From the NCBI GenBank assembly GCA_963682175.1, contig OY821787.1:22174501-22238500 (forward strand): 64,000 nucleotides of DNA, given 5' to 3'. A program made the position numbers and the translations under genes. The DNA is from Triglochin maritima (Eukaryota; Streptophyta; Magnoliopsida; Alismatales; Juncaginaceae). Positions 33,247 to 45,579 of the stretch are shown piece by piece. The number at the start of each line of letters is the position of its first letter. Position 1 is the stretch's first letter. The notes under the pieces are model-generated. The model was not told the DNA's origin. It saw only the letters and a program-made list of their open reading frames with translations, and ran no database searches.

Positions 33247-34836
33247 TTGTGCTACTCGAGTATTTATTTGAGGCGTTTCAGGTTTAGGGAATAAAGAAGA
33301 GAAAGGACAAAAAGGACCTAAACGCAAGAAGAATGGACTGATTTGGGAGTTTTTGGACCTACTTATAATGCCCAAGGACCGGATTGTAACTCAGGAAGGA
33401 CCGAAGTGAAAACCCAGAGGGACCTAAGTGTAAGGAAAAATAGGTTGGTTGTAAAAGTCCACAATCTCTTGAACCTGAGTAATTCAACAATTAAAACCAA
33501 ACGGGTTTGAACTAACGGCTCCGGGTGCACCGACGTGCTAAGATGGTACATTAAGGCTACTGGTGAAACTAGCGGTCGATTCAACATAAATGATCCACCA
33601 ATGGAGGATCTGGTTGGTCGGTTCAACCCTAAATTTCTCTGGCGGGTCAGGTTCTCGAGTCAGATAAATATGCAACATCCAGATCCGAGTTAGAGTCATC
33701 TAATTGTGCTCAGATCCATCCAAACCCTCAAATCTTCTATAAATGTACTTGTAATGCCTCCTTTCTTCTTCTTCCTTCCTCTTCCTCATTAGGTTAGTTT
33801 CGTTTCTTGTTTAGTAGAGTAGGTTTTATTTCTCGTATTAGAGTAGGACTTAGTTTATCGATTAGTAGTGTAGTGGAGGATAAAATGAGCAACTTTGTAA
33901 TCTTGATTTTCTTAACCAAGTTAGGTTTTTATGTTCTTCATGTTGGTATCTTTCATTTTGTGCAAATTTGGTTCACTTGCTTTGGTTACTTTCGTTTTAT
34001 TTATTTGCTTATGGGTTGTTTTTCTTTTGTTGTTTTCTTTGATATGGAGATGAGTAGAGAGCATTGAATCCCCATTAGGGGGTGGAGGGTGATGTGAATT
34101 GTTGATGTGTTTGTATTAGTGTGTGTGTTTAATCCAAATCTTGGAGCCTCACATGAATTTCATAGCCATTTTGTTGGGTTCCTCACTTTTTCCTTTGATG
34201 TGCTAATGGTATTAATTGTTGCATAGCACATGCTTTGGCTAGTGGGTCCACTTTATGGGGAATGATGAGGTGAGGATAACACTGGAGTGGTAATGAGAAA
34301 AGGATGGTACGTGGGAGAATGTGCACTTGTTGGCCTCATCTTATTTAATGTCTTTTATGTTTTAATGATAATGTAACATCTTAATTCTTATGGAGACAAA
34401 GTTGGGTTTGGTCATTGGAGTCCATGTTCCTTATGTCATTAAACATGTAATCATGTGGTTATATTTGTCATCATCGTGAGTAGTGTTTTATTTGTTTTAA
34501 TGATGGTGATAAATCTTAATCCTTGTAGAAACACACTTGGGATTGTGTCATTATAAAATTTCCATGTTATGCATGGCATGAGCTTGAAATGCTACACACA
34601 CACGAATACATATCTACACTTTTGCATTCATTGTCCACCTCCTACGGGTTTCATTTTTTATTAGTTGTTATTATTTGGTGTAGCGTTTGTCGTCTAGATT
34701 AGGTACCCTCATTCTCCTCTACTTTCCCACTCTAGTATAGTAGTCACAAAAACACTCACAATTCCTTGAGGTTCGACCTGTATTTAGCATGTCCTCACCG
34801 ATGTCGTGCATTGACGGTTGTTAAAACGATCAACCA
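33247..34836 (+). repeat. 5' LTR of element E (family 2), left end lost
   Basis: Starts abruptly at TTTGTGCTACTCGAG, which in other family-2 LTRs lies about 65 bases inside. It ends ACGATCAACCA before a primer site. TATA-like TATAAAT at 33738. Closer in sequence to 8296-9571 than to the 3' LTR at 55150, so E may combine two elements. Confidence 0.82.
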
Positions 34837-34842
34837 AGTCTT

Positions 34843-34860
34843 TGGCGCCGTTGTTGGGGA
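34843..34860 (+). other. Primer binding site of element E, tRNA-Asp
   Basis: TGGCGCCGTTGTTGGGGA, two mismatches to the tRNA-Asp complement, six bases after the LTR end. Confidence 0.85.
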
Positions 34861-35437
34861 GTTGGTCGTAGTCGTTGTTGTTTCCACCATTTTGGTGGGC
34901 TTTTCCTCACATTTTCTATTTAGTTTTGTTACCGGACAGGAGAGAAAGTGCAACAGGGGAGCCTATACGAGTAGGAGAGCACATTGGTGAACTTTGGGGA
35001 CAAAAATTCCTAAACAATCCGGCAGTGGCAGATTTGGTGAGGAGTTTCTCGTTTCTGTTTCACTAGTAGTTTTCTCTGCTTATTTCTAGTTGATAACATC
35101 CATTGTTGACTCCATGTATGCATTGTTTTGATGTCAAAAATTGATTTTCTTTGCAAGCTTCCCTCCTAATACAAGTTGGACCTTAAATGTCAAAGCAAAA
35201 GATTAGTGGATTGCCATCTAGGTCGTGCATCATTTCTACATCTTGTACTCATTCATCTTTTCGTTGCTTTATTTTCTTTTGTGTTGTTGGGTGCTGCCAC
35301 GTGCACCCATTCTCTCATTCTTGCATGGTTAAACCATGCATTAGTTACTAAGGTGCATTGGAACAAAAGTGATTTGAGTACTTGTTTGGTGAGTCGCTTG
35401 CTAGTTTAAAAACAATGCATGAAGTAAGTGTGGGGGG
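34861..35437 (+). other. Element E leader fused to 3' untranslated region (gag-pro deleted)
   Basis: Leader-type sequence (GCAAAAGATTAGTGG, GTCGTGCATCAT) runs to about 35409, then jumps directly to the 3' region motif ACAATGCATGAAGTAAGTGTG. The whole gag-pro gene is missing. No coding potential is seen. Confidence 0.75.
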
Positions 35438-36884
35438 TGTAGGATCATGTATGGCCCTAATTCTAATCACTTTTTAAGTTGATCTCTACTTGCTCAAACA
35501 ATCAAAGATGCAGCTGAATAAAAACAAACAAGTAGAGAAGACAATGAAAACCACAAAGGCACCGGAAGATTTATAGAGGTTGGGCCTCCCGCCTACTTCC
35601 TCTCTTGTAAGCTCCGCTCGACCCAGCGAGCTCCCCCTACGTCTTCACTATCCAATCTCATTCTGGGCCGAGATTAAGCATTTACACAGCAAGCTAGTGA
35701 ACAAAGCTCGCCTATCTTGGACTCCTCTTCTCACAATCTGATAAGGAACACTTTGGGCTCTCACCGAAGTTTATACTCTTTTGTCTTGGGCTTTCATGAT
35801 GACCCTTGCTTCTTCACAATATTTGTGGAGTGGAACAACACTCTCTAATTCTTGAGCACACATTGAGTAGGATATATCAATGATCAAAGGTGTGGAATGT
35901 AGGCTTAGAGTGTAGTGTAGGAGCTTTTGGGATTGGGAGAGTTCTCTCTAATGTATGGGACAATTATTTGTGGGAGAGTTGTCTAAACAAAGTGTTCAAT
36001 CCTCTATTTAGAAGATCCTAAGGTGTTATAGCCGTTGTGATATAAGTAGAAGTTGTTTGTGTAAGATACACAAAATATAATTGAGCACGTCACAGTTCTG
36101 GTCAAATTCGGTCGACCAAAATGGGTCTAACCGTCGACCAGAGTCTATTCAGACAGGGAGTCCAGAACAGTCTAGAAATAAACGGCCGACCGAACAAAGG
36201 GCGGTCGAACCAAAAAGGCTACAACATAAGTTTACTTAAGCGAATGGTCAAACCAAAGGTATTGAATGGTCGACCGTTCATGGATATAGATACGGTTCGA
36301 TCGAAAATATCACGCACTTAGGGATTGTCAAAAAATGTTTAGGTTCGGTCGACTGAAAATAGCAGGTACTTGGGAAGACAGAAAAAGTCTGCTTCCGGTC
36401 AACTGCCAAGAACGCATCATTCGACTGGTGGCCGCAAGAAATCTAAAGGTTTGTCAAAACGAATGTTGGAGAATAAGACAAGTCCAACGGTCATTTGACA
36501 CGTATAGATGGTCGAACAAAAGGCAGAAATCGGACCACCGGTTTAACACTATTGACTAATAGATTAACTGATTCAATCGGTTGAACTGAGAACTAGTTCG
36601 GTCGACCGATTTCGCTCAGGCAGTTAAGGTTTGATTGTATGTGTTTTCCGGTCTAAGTTTCAGTGACCTATTGAAGTCCAAATTATCTGAGATTTTGTGT
36701 GTCACTTCTCTAAGGAACCTAGTGTCTATGTGAGTGGTTATTTACTCTTGTCTGCAAAAGATTAAATAGATTCCTAAGACTCACTTACAAGTAAAGTTAC
36801 ATGGCAATCAGACTCCACATTGATTGGTATTATGATTAGGTTGATTAAATCATCAAAACAGACATTAAGGCCAAAAATCCAACA
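35438..36884. repeat. Solo LTR of a Sirevirus-like copia element (1447 bp)
   Basis: TGTAGGATCATG to AAAATCCAACA, flanked by GGGGG at 35433-35437 and 36885-36889. It resembles the element G LTR (GAGGTTGGGC, GGGCCGAGAT and a zone of GGTCGACCG-type palindromes at 36107-36612). Only one palindrome pair keeps the 19-bp spacing (CGG cores at 36181 and 36200), so it is older or from a sister family. Confidence 0.85.
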
Positions 36885-37514
36885 GGGGGTGTTTTACATG
36901 TGTAAATAGTCGAGTCTTTTCCTTGTCCTTTGTTTTCTTTTGAGTGCATTCTTAGGGTCATGTTAGTGCGCTGCATTTAATATCAATATATCTGATTGCC
37001 ATGATTGTTGGGTTACTTGTCTTCTTTTGCTTGCCTAGTGCTTTAAAAATCATTTCTTTCAAAATCTTCATGTGTTTGCGAAAGAAAATCTTTTGTGGGG
37101 TTTGCGTGTATTTACTATGTGCAAAATCATTGAGAGGCAAAGTAGAAAGGAAGCTCCCAAAAATAACTTGAACTTGATGCATTAGGGTATCTAGTACACC
37201 GGTTTTAGGTCCTATCTAGTCGTAAGGACGCACCCCGGTTTTCCCTCGGGGTGTGAGTAATCATAGGGTTTCAGTACTCAAAAAAACAAATAATTTCACC
37301 CTGAACCTAGTGAGTCGAATAATTCGTGTATGTATAACGAAGTTTGTCATAGTCATGGACCCTTAAACTCCTATTGTGAAACCTCAAGTGTAGGGGTTTT
37401 TGTTCATGTATAGATAACAAATAAATGACTAGGTATTCTCTCTTCTCGCACAACTCCTATCACTTGAGAAATTAGGTCCTAGTCCTTTCGAGTCATCTGA
37501 CATAGGATGCACCA
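36885..37514 (+). other. Element E 3' untranslated region, first part
   Basis: Continues after the copia duplication with GGTGTTTTACATGTG, colinear with 57460 onward and 30770 onward, up to GGATGCACCA where element C inserted. Confidence 0.8.
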
Positions 37515-38912
37515 TGTTGAACGTTTTAACTAAACCGCAAGTGCACGACGTCAATGAAGACGTGGCAAATACGGGTCGTCCACAGGGAGGTGAGCAACCT
37601 CTTGTTTATCAGAAATCAAGTGACGAAAAATGGAAAGTGAGTTTGATTATCCTACTCTACACTACACTACACTACGAAGTACGAAATGTGAACGGAAGCA
37701 ATAAACGATGAACTACCAAACTAAACTAAGAACTAAATAAGTGCTGGAATTCAGAGATAGAAAACCCCTAAGGGGTGGAGTTAGTGCACACATGCAAAGA
37801 GGTGGGTGTTGAACACAATCTTTAAGCACAAATAAGGGTAGTGTTTTCATGCATAGGAGGTGTCTAAATGTTATGGCAAAACCTATCAATCCATTCACTA
37901 ACCTAGTTGATTAACATTTACATACACAAGCTGGTTTATTTCAGAACCTAAAGAAGTATGAGAGGTGTCTAATCATTTTGGCAAAAGTAATCAAGTTACA
38001 AGTTCTATCCTAAACAAGCAAGTATACATTCATGGTTTATCAACACATTGTAAATAAAGCATTCATTCCATTCTCTAATGCATGTATGAACATCTACTCC
38101 ACCCCCAAAGGGGATGGAACTACTCACTACAAATTAGACTAATTATTAATCTAAGCAAGGAAAGCATATTAACTAATCTACTAAAACTAATGAAATGAAA
38201 TTAAACAAAGTAAAACAAGCAACATGAAACAAACAACAAAATAAAGAAACTTTTATTAAAATGACTCACAATTCAAGTAGCATCCTCCTACTTTAGTGTG
38301 TACTTCAAGGCCTCACTTCTAGTAGGAAGAATAGTCACTCAAAATGTGAAGTGATTACAATAGAAGGTGAAGAGTTCCATTTATAGCCAAAGAAAAAGGC
38401 AATCCTGGACAATCCCCCGATGTGGGAGTAAACAAATACCCGCAATGAACAAAATACACAGTACTACGCGACCCACCGAAATCTTAGCGGATTTGGGCCA
38501 AAACAGACCGCCAATTAGCGGTCTTGGACCGCCAATTGGCGGTCTATATGGTTCGGATCACGCTGTATTTAATTGTGGGCTTTTCTAGATGTCTTTGTTG
38601 GTCTTTGATGCATCTACTTCACTTGTTGGAGCTCCGACCCGAATGGAATTGTCAAAATACTCCCCATGATGGTGTGGAGTTTTCTGTTTTTCTCTTTGGT
38701 CCTTTGGTCTTACGTTTAGGTCCTTCTCCCTTGCATTTTAGTCCCAAGGTCTCACAATTCAGTCCTTTTTCCCAGCTGTTGGGTCCTTTTATGCTTCATC
38801 TCTTCAAACCTATTTATTTCTGAAATTCAAACATAAACTCATCACATAGCATTGTTTAGGTGAAAGATAATGGATATAACATACAAATATAAGCATGAAA
38901 TGATGTCAATCA
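37515..38912 (-). repeat. 3' LTR of element C (1398 bp)
   Basis: TGTTGAACG to GTCAATCA. Palindromes at 38508 and 38529 (21 bp apart); promoter pair at 38378-38428. Confidence 0.92.
38508..38542. promoter_or_regulatory. Paired palindromes in LTR of C, 21 bp apart
   Basis: CCGCCAATTAGCGG at 38508 and CCGCCAATTGGCGG at 38529. Confidence 0.65.
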
Positions 38913-40486
38913 AATACCCCCACACCTAACTTTTGCTAGTCTCGAGCTAAACAAAGAAAGAGAAAAGTATACAAAAAACAAGAAATCCTAACTCACTTTC
39001 GTAGGAATCACGATTGCACTTAGCACGTGCAATAAGCCATTAAACCTCCTTGTCGCCAAGGACGAGGAGTGTTGTCTCCTGAGGTTTTTCAGCGGATACA
39101 CCCACAAAATCCGAACAAAGATACATTATTCAATCTAGCTACACGACTCGTTGGACTTATTTTGTCGACCATGGGACGCGGTAATACTACGGGTCGACTC
39201 TATATATGTAATTGGTCCACACCCCTAGCCTAATGAATTATTCGTGAAAGTTAGTTAAGGACTTCAGTGAAAGACATGGGCAACCTTAACTTCTGAATGT
39301 GATACAATGTGTAAAGTCCATTAAGGTTCTTATTTGACTTCTGCTTATTTTCCCTCTTTTTTTTCTTTTTTCTTTGGAGCGTTTTATTGGTTGGTGTTTG
39401 ATTCTCCCAGGGTCAGGTTTCATGCATAATTTCCTATGAGGACATACACTATCATGTACACCTTCCCCCAAATCTCCACATAGGGCGATTCCTACCACCT
39501 TTGTAACGGGAGTTCGGTCGGTGCAACCTAAGTCAGATAACTCGAGAGCACCAGGCACAAAGTCCCCTCAGTCCTGCTTTCCCGAGTGATAGGAGCCATG
39601 CGAGAAGAGAGAACACCACTTATTCACTTATCTACATGGGAACCAAAACCCCTACGCTTACAGTTTCACAAAAAGAGTTGAAGGGCCTTTGACTACGACA
39701 AACTTCCTTATACTAACACACACAAATTATTGACTCACTAGGTTCAGGGTGGACTTCTTTAAATGTTTGAGTACTGAAGCCCTATGATTACACGCCCCCC
39801 GAGGGAAAACCGGGGTGCATCCTAACGACTCTATAAGACCTAAAGCAAGTAAAGTAGATATCCTAATGCATCAAGTTCAAGACAATTTTGGGACCTTTCT
39901 TTTTACTTTGCCTATCAACGGTTTTGCACATGCTAAACACACGCAAAACCTACAAAAACATTTTCTTTCGCAAACACATTAAGATTTTAAAAGAAATGTG
40001 AAAATTTTAAATCACTAGGCAAGCAAAAGAAGACAAGTCACCCAAGGATCATGGCAAGCAAATATATCAATGTTAAATGCAGCACACTAACATGACCCTA
40101 TCAATGCAAACAAAAGAAAACAAAATCAAAGGAAAAGACTCAACTATGTACACACGTAAAATACCCCCCACAACTACTTCATGCATTGTCCTCAATGAAT
40201 GTCAGCATGATACTACATGGATTTATGCATGAAAAAGGAAGATCTCACCAACATTAAGTGCAACAGGAAGTTCATGGTTATAGTGATGGACCCAAACCCG
40301 AATTCCCTCAAAACCTGTGAGATACTGAAGAAGGGAGACAAATACGTGAAAGAAATAGGGCCCAAGTACACAAGGGTTGGGCCCCACAACAATTAATGCT
40401 CGCTCATGGAGTCTTTTATTGTACTTTTTTTGTGTTTTTTTTGTACAAGCTATATACATCTACCAAGATATTTTCATAATCAATTG
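38913..40486 (-). other. Element C purine tract and 3' untranslated region
   Basis: Purine tract 38913-38930. HP2 (39013-39033) has stem ATTGCAC/GTGCAAT, where both partners changed relative to A and B. HP1 (39048-39061) has stem CCTTG/CAAGG with loop GCGA. Confidence 0.72.
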
Positions 40487-43453
40487 GTCAAGGAACATCA
40501 AATGAGAACATCGAGTTATGAGGACCAGAGACTTGCCGAGATGGGCAAACTTCACTAGTACTCCGAGGTGTCATGTGGGGTGAAATGTCAAAGCTGAAAG
40601 GCTCGAACCCCTCATGATATTAGTTGGGTGTAGGCAACATGAATGAATGAAGTTGTATTGCCTCACTAGGGTTTAGTTGCTCATCGAACAAAACGCTCCA
40701 ACCAATAGGTGGGTGCATCGGAATGAGTTCCTCAAGCTCATTCGATGGATGCAACAGACCTGCATCACTAAGAGTGAGGCTTCTCCCCAATTCATCCAAC
40801 AAGGACCTCCGACCATCATTTATATCATCAAGCATAAGCTCGGTCGTAGGTGGGTCCTTGTTGGACTCAAGATGAAGCTCAAATGGCTCAATGGCCAAGG
40901 GACGTGAGATAGAGACACCTTCTGGTGTAGGCATATGATGAGGTGTCTCACTCTCACTAGTAATCTCAACTGAATCATGCAACGAACACTCCTTTTGGAC
41001 ATTCATGTTTGATGCCAGCTCTCTCTGTTGCATTGCAAAGACAGGCAATGAGTTTTAACTGGGCCCACAAACATTCTCAATGGGTTGTATTGGTGTAAGG
41101 GGTGTTCGTTGATTTTGCGGTGCTTTCTCTAATTGGCGGATGAGATTGAGATTTAAAGGTTGGTCCATTGGCTCTTGTTGCCTACCAGAGTTGAACAAAT
41201 GAAACTTGACACTCATGTTACCGAATGAGAGCTTCATGAGACCATTTCTACAATTGATTAAGGCGTTTGAAGTTGCCAAAAATCGTTTACCCAAAATCAA
41301 AGGTATTTGAGAGTGGGTGTTAGCAACAGGATTGGTATCGAGGACAACAAAATCGACTGGAAATATAAAATCTCCAACTTTGATAAGCACATCCTCGATA
41401 ATCCCCTTTGGAATACGAATGGAACTATCCGCCAATTGGAGGGTATCATAGTTGGTTTCAATTCTCTCAGATTCAACTATTGATAAACAGAGAATGGGAC
41501 AAGGTTGACCATTGATCCTAAATCAAGCAATACATTACTCATGCTAGTGTCCCCTATGGTACACTGAATAGTAGGACACCCAGGGTCCTTGTATTTTGTG
41601 TAGGCAGGATTGGACGAAAGTGAGCTTACATTTGAATCCAATAATCCTTTCTTAGGAACATTGGTCTTCCTCTTGGTTGTGCAGAGATCCTTCAACACTT
41701 TGGCATATTGAGGTATTTGGTTGATGACATCCAACAAGGGGATGTTAACCTTCACTTGCTTAAACACCTCTAATATCTTATCCATTGTGTCACTCTGCTT
41801 TTTTGTTAACCTACTTGGATAGGGAGCTTTTGGAAGGTAGGTTTTCTGCAGTGCCTGAGAAGGAGGCGTTGGTGTATTACCCTCACCCTCAGCCTATTCT
41901 TCACCACCATTCCCACTGAGGGGCTGCATAGATGGTGGTGGGTGTGGCAAGGAAATGTGATTGTCAACCTGCTTTCCATTCCGTAAGCTCACAATGGAAT
42001 TGACATGGTGAACCGGTTCCTCCACATGGTTCACTTGCCGCCCTCGAGGTACCACATTCTCATTTTGCATGTGTTGTTTCTGGTACACGCGGGGGTTAGG
42101 CAAAGACCCTCTCTCTCTTTCATGTACAGACTGAGGCAATTGGCCCATCTGAAGCTCTAGAGATTTGATGGTCTGCTGATTTGAGTGAGAACTTGACTTG
42201 TGGATGACATAAAAAAATTTATTGACCTTTCAAGTCCACGAGTCAAGATCTCAGGCGAATTGAATGGGGTTTCCATATTATTGGAATTTGGGAAACCCGA
42301 TTGATTGGTGATTGGTGCTTGGTGCGGCTGATAAGATTGTGCATGCATGGGAGGTTGTTATGATTGATTAGGTGGTCGAGAGGAGTTTGATGGACCACCC
42401 GGGGCATTATTTTGGTTCCATGAAAAATTGGGGTGGTCCTCCATCCAGGATTATAAGGTGATGAGTATGGGTCATTCCTAGCTCTGTCATAGATGGCATT
42501 GACATGTTCCATCTCAGGAGGAATGGACACACACTCGCTCTCTACATGACCTATCCTACCACATGAATGACAGGGAACTCGACCAGATGTGGACATGTGA
42601 TGTGCACCTTGTTGGTTTTGGAGCTCAATCGAATCCATATGGCACATCAAGGCCGCTATGCGGGCCACGGTGGCCGTAGTGGAATCGACGGCAAATGCGG
42701 CACCCGATCTAGTCGAGTTTGCATTCGCGATCCTCGCTCCTATGCTGGATGATGCAGGTGGTTCCCTTACGCTCTCCCATTGCATGGTTTTCTCAGCGAG
42801 GTCTTCTAGGAAAGCCCATGTCTCCCTTTCATCCTTTCCCAAGAACTCTCCTTGACACATGGACTCAAGGAGTGTTCGGGACGGGATGTGAAGACCCTCG
42901 TAAACAATCTGACAAAGATGCCACAACTCAATGCCATGGTGAAGGCACGAGGATAGTAGCTCTTTGAACCTCTCTAGATATGAATGAAATGTTTCGGTCT
43001 CATGTTGATTGAACGAATTGATTTCGTTCCTCAACTTTTGAGTCGGATGATTTGGAAAGTATTTCTTGAGGAATGCAGATTGAAACTCATCCCAAGTCCT
43101 AAAGACATTCGCCTGGTTGCTGTACAACTACTTCTTGGCGTCATCCTTTAGTACAAAAGGAACAAGCCTAAGATTTTATAGAGTCTGTGATAAGTTGTTG
43201 CAGCTTCAACATAGCACAGACCTCCTCAAATTCCCTGAGAAAGATATAGGGGTCACCTTTCCCAGTGAAGTGAGGTAGCATGGAAATTAACCTCAAAATG
43301 GATCCCATTTGCCTCTGGCAATACGATGCATGAGGGTAGAGCACTACTGCTCGGGTAGCATTGATCACGTAGAGGTATGGGAGCGACAACATGAAGAACA
43401 GGTGGAATAGGTGGGTCCAACGACTGCTCCTCCTCGTGGAAATTAGCAGCCAT
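40487..43453 (-). pseudogene. Element C gag-protease, frameshifted
   Basis: Starts with MAANFHEEEQSLDPP and carries the gag domain, zinc knuckle CHSCGRIGHVESEC, protease DLGSMVNLVP and the tail ELIPMHPPIGW. The pieces lie in three frames (breaks near 43150-43260, 42250, 41890, 41450) with additional stops. It is closely related to B and D and less so to A. Confidence 0.88.
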
Positions 43454-44600
43454 TCAACCCGGACTGTGTGCGACACTAGAGGAGGAAGGCATCGAGAAAT
43501 CGACTACCGAAGCACGGTTGACAAGGCACCTCGTGCCTACAAAAGCGCACATAGATGCACATACAAAAAAACTTATATTTTTACTTTTTATAAGGAATGT
43601 GTGTAGAGGAGAAGACGGGGGACACAGAAGAGAAAGAATGACTCAGGAGAGAAGGGAAGAAGTCCTTATGCTACGGCGGATGGGTACAGGTAGAAGCACA
43701 CAAGGAAACAAGGATCAAACAATCCTAAGGTCGCTATAGGTCCTTACAGCTAGACGACGCCTAACTGCGAGGTCACACGGCCTCAACACGCCTCACCTCC
43801 CTACGACGAGGACCACAAAGCCCAACAAATGAGCCAAGATCTAGAGATCTCGTCTCTCCTACTATCGACAAAGTGGGCAACGCCGATCAGGCCATGACGG
43901 TCATGACCGGATCACTCTCCTAATGCATCCGAGATCCTTAGGGCCAATGTCTACTTGATTTTAAAATTAGGATCTTGATTACTGTGGTTTTTGGGGGTGA
44001 AAGAAAGGGTGATGAAATCCCCCACCTTATCTTATATGCGATAGCCCCTCCTTAGTATCATTTTGGAGTCTTGATCTAACAATCAACTCTCCAAACAAAC
44101 ACTCAACTCACACTTGTTTCAATGCACTTCCTACTAACTAAAGCATGTTCATACGAAATGCATAAATGAGAGTAGAAGGTGCGTACATCACGCCAGCACT
44201 CAGCAACTGAAAATATAGCTAAAATAAAAGACAATCTATGTGCCTAAGTAGCATACATGATGCATGACGTAAATAAGAAAGAATGCCTAATCTTTTGCTT
44301 TGGGTTTTAGGGTCCAAGTTTCTTAAAGGAGGTTTGATTATTGATCTGGGAACAAACTATAAGTCAAAACATACAAAATCATGTCCCAGATCACTACATC
44401 AATTATGGAAACAAGCTGAAGAAACGAGAAGGGAAACATGGCTCACCAGACCGCTGATTGGCGGTCTAAAGTACCCAGGTTGGCCTCCAACTTCTCCTGC
44501 GGCCTCCCCTTGCAACTCGAAGTCTCCTGAAACAAAGAAAAACAACAAAACACAAATTAAATCCACTCGAATCGTCCAAACAAGAGTCTAGACTGACACC
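43454..44600 (-). other. Leader of element C
   Basis: Conserved block at about 43735-43930 with inverted repeat AGATCT-AG-AGATCT at 43837-43850. One palindrome CCGCTGATTGGCGG lies near 44450. Confidence 0.6.
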
Positions 44601-44618
44601 TGCCCAGCAACGATGTCA
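44601..44618 (-). other. Degraded primer binding site of element C
   Basis: Plus strand TGCCCAGCAACGATGTCA, 13 of 18 matches to the tRNA-Asp end; position relative to the LTR is as in the other copies. Confidence 0.7.
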
Positions 44619-44624
44619 AAAACT

Positions 44625-45579
44625 TGTTGAACGTTTTAATTAAACCGCAAGTACACGACGTCGGTGAAGACCTGGCAAATAAAGGTCGTCTACAGGGAAG
44701 TGAGTAGCCTCTTGTTTATCAGAAATCAAGTAGCAAAAAATGGGGAAGAGAGTTTGATTATCCTACTCTACGCTACACTACACTACGAAGTACGAAATGT
44801 GAACGAAAGCAATAAACGATTAACTACCAAACTAAACTAAGAACTAAATAAGTGCTGGAATTCAAAATAGAAAACCCCTAAGGGGTGGAGTTAGTGCACA
44901 CATGCAAAGAGGTGGGTGTTGGACACATTCTTTAAGCACAAATAAGGGTAGTGTTTTCATGCATAGGAGGTGTCTAAATGTTATGGTAAAACCTATCAAT
45001 CCATTCACTAACCTAGTTGATTAACATTTACATACACAAGTTGGTTTATTTCAGAACCTAAACAAGTATGAGAGGTGTCTAATCATTTTTGCATAACTCA
45101 TCAAGTTATAAGTTCTATCCTAAACAAGAAAGCATACATTCATGTTTTATCAACACATTGTAAATAAAGCATTCATTCCATTCTCTAATGCATGTATGAA
45201 CATCTACTCCACCCCCCAAAGGAGATGAGACTACTCACTACACATTAGACTAATTATTAAACTTAGCAAGGAAAGCATATTAACAAAGCTACTAAAACTA
45301 AGGAAATGAAATTAAACAAAGTAAAACAAGCAACATGAAACAAACAACATAATAAATAAACTTTTAATAAAATGACTCACAATTCAAGTAGCATCCTCCT
45401 ACTTTAGTATGTGCTTGAAGGCCTAACTTCTAGTAGGAAGAATAGTCACTCAAAATGTGAAGTGATTACAATAGAAGGTGAAGAGTTCTATTTATAGCCA
45501 AAGAAACAGGCAATCCGAGACAATCCCCCGATGTCGGACTAAACAAATACCAGAAATGGACTAAATACACACTAATACG
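44625..45579 (-). repeat. 5' LTR of element C, first part
   Basis: TGTTGAACG onward, interrupted after ACTAATACG by element D; resumes at 54138. TATA 45488-45496 and USE variant 45529-45539, 32 apart. Confidence 0.9.

Noticed and set aside
35100..35409. Possible host coding exon in the element E leader
   Set aside because: It aligns with leaders of A and B (GCAAAAGATTA, GTCGTGCATCAT) and has no sustained frame.
36100..36620. Strict 19-bp pairing throughout the solo copia LTR
   Set aside because: I checked the motifs; only one pair (36181/36200) keeps 19 bp, the others are 14, 21 or 22 apart or single, so the array is not claimed there.
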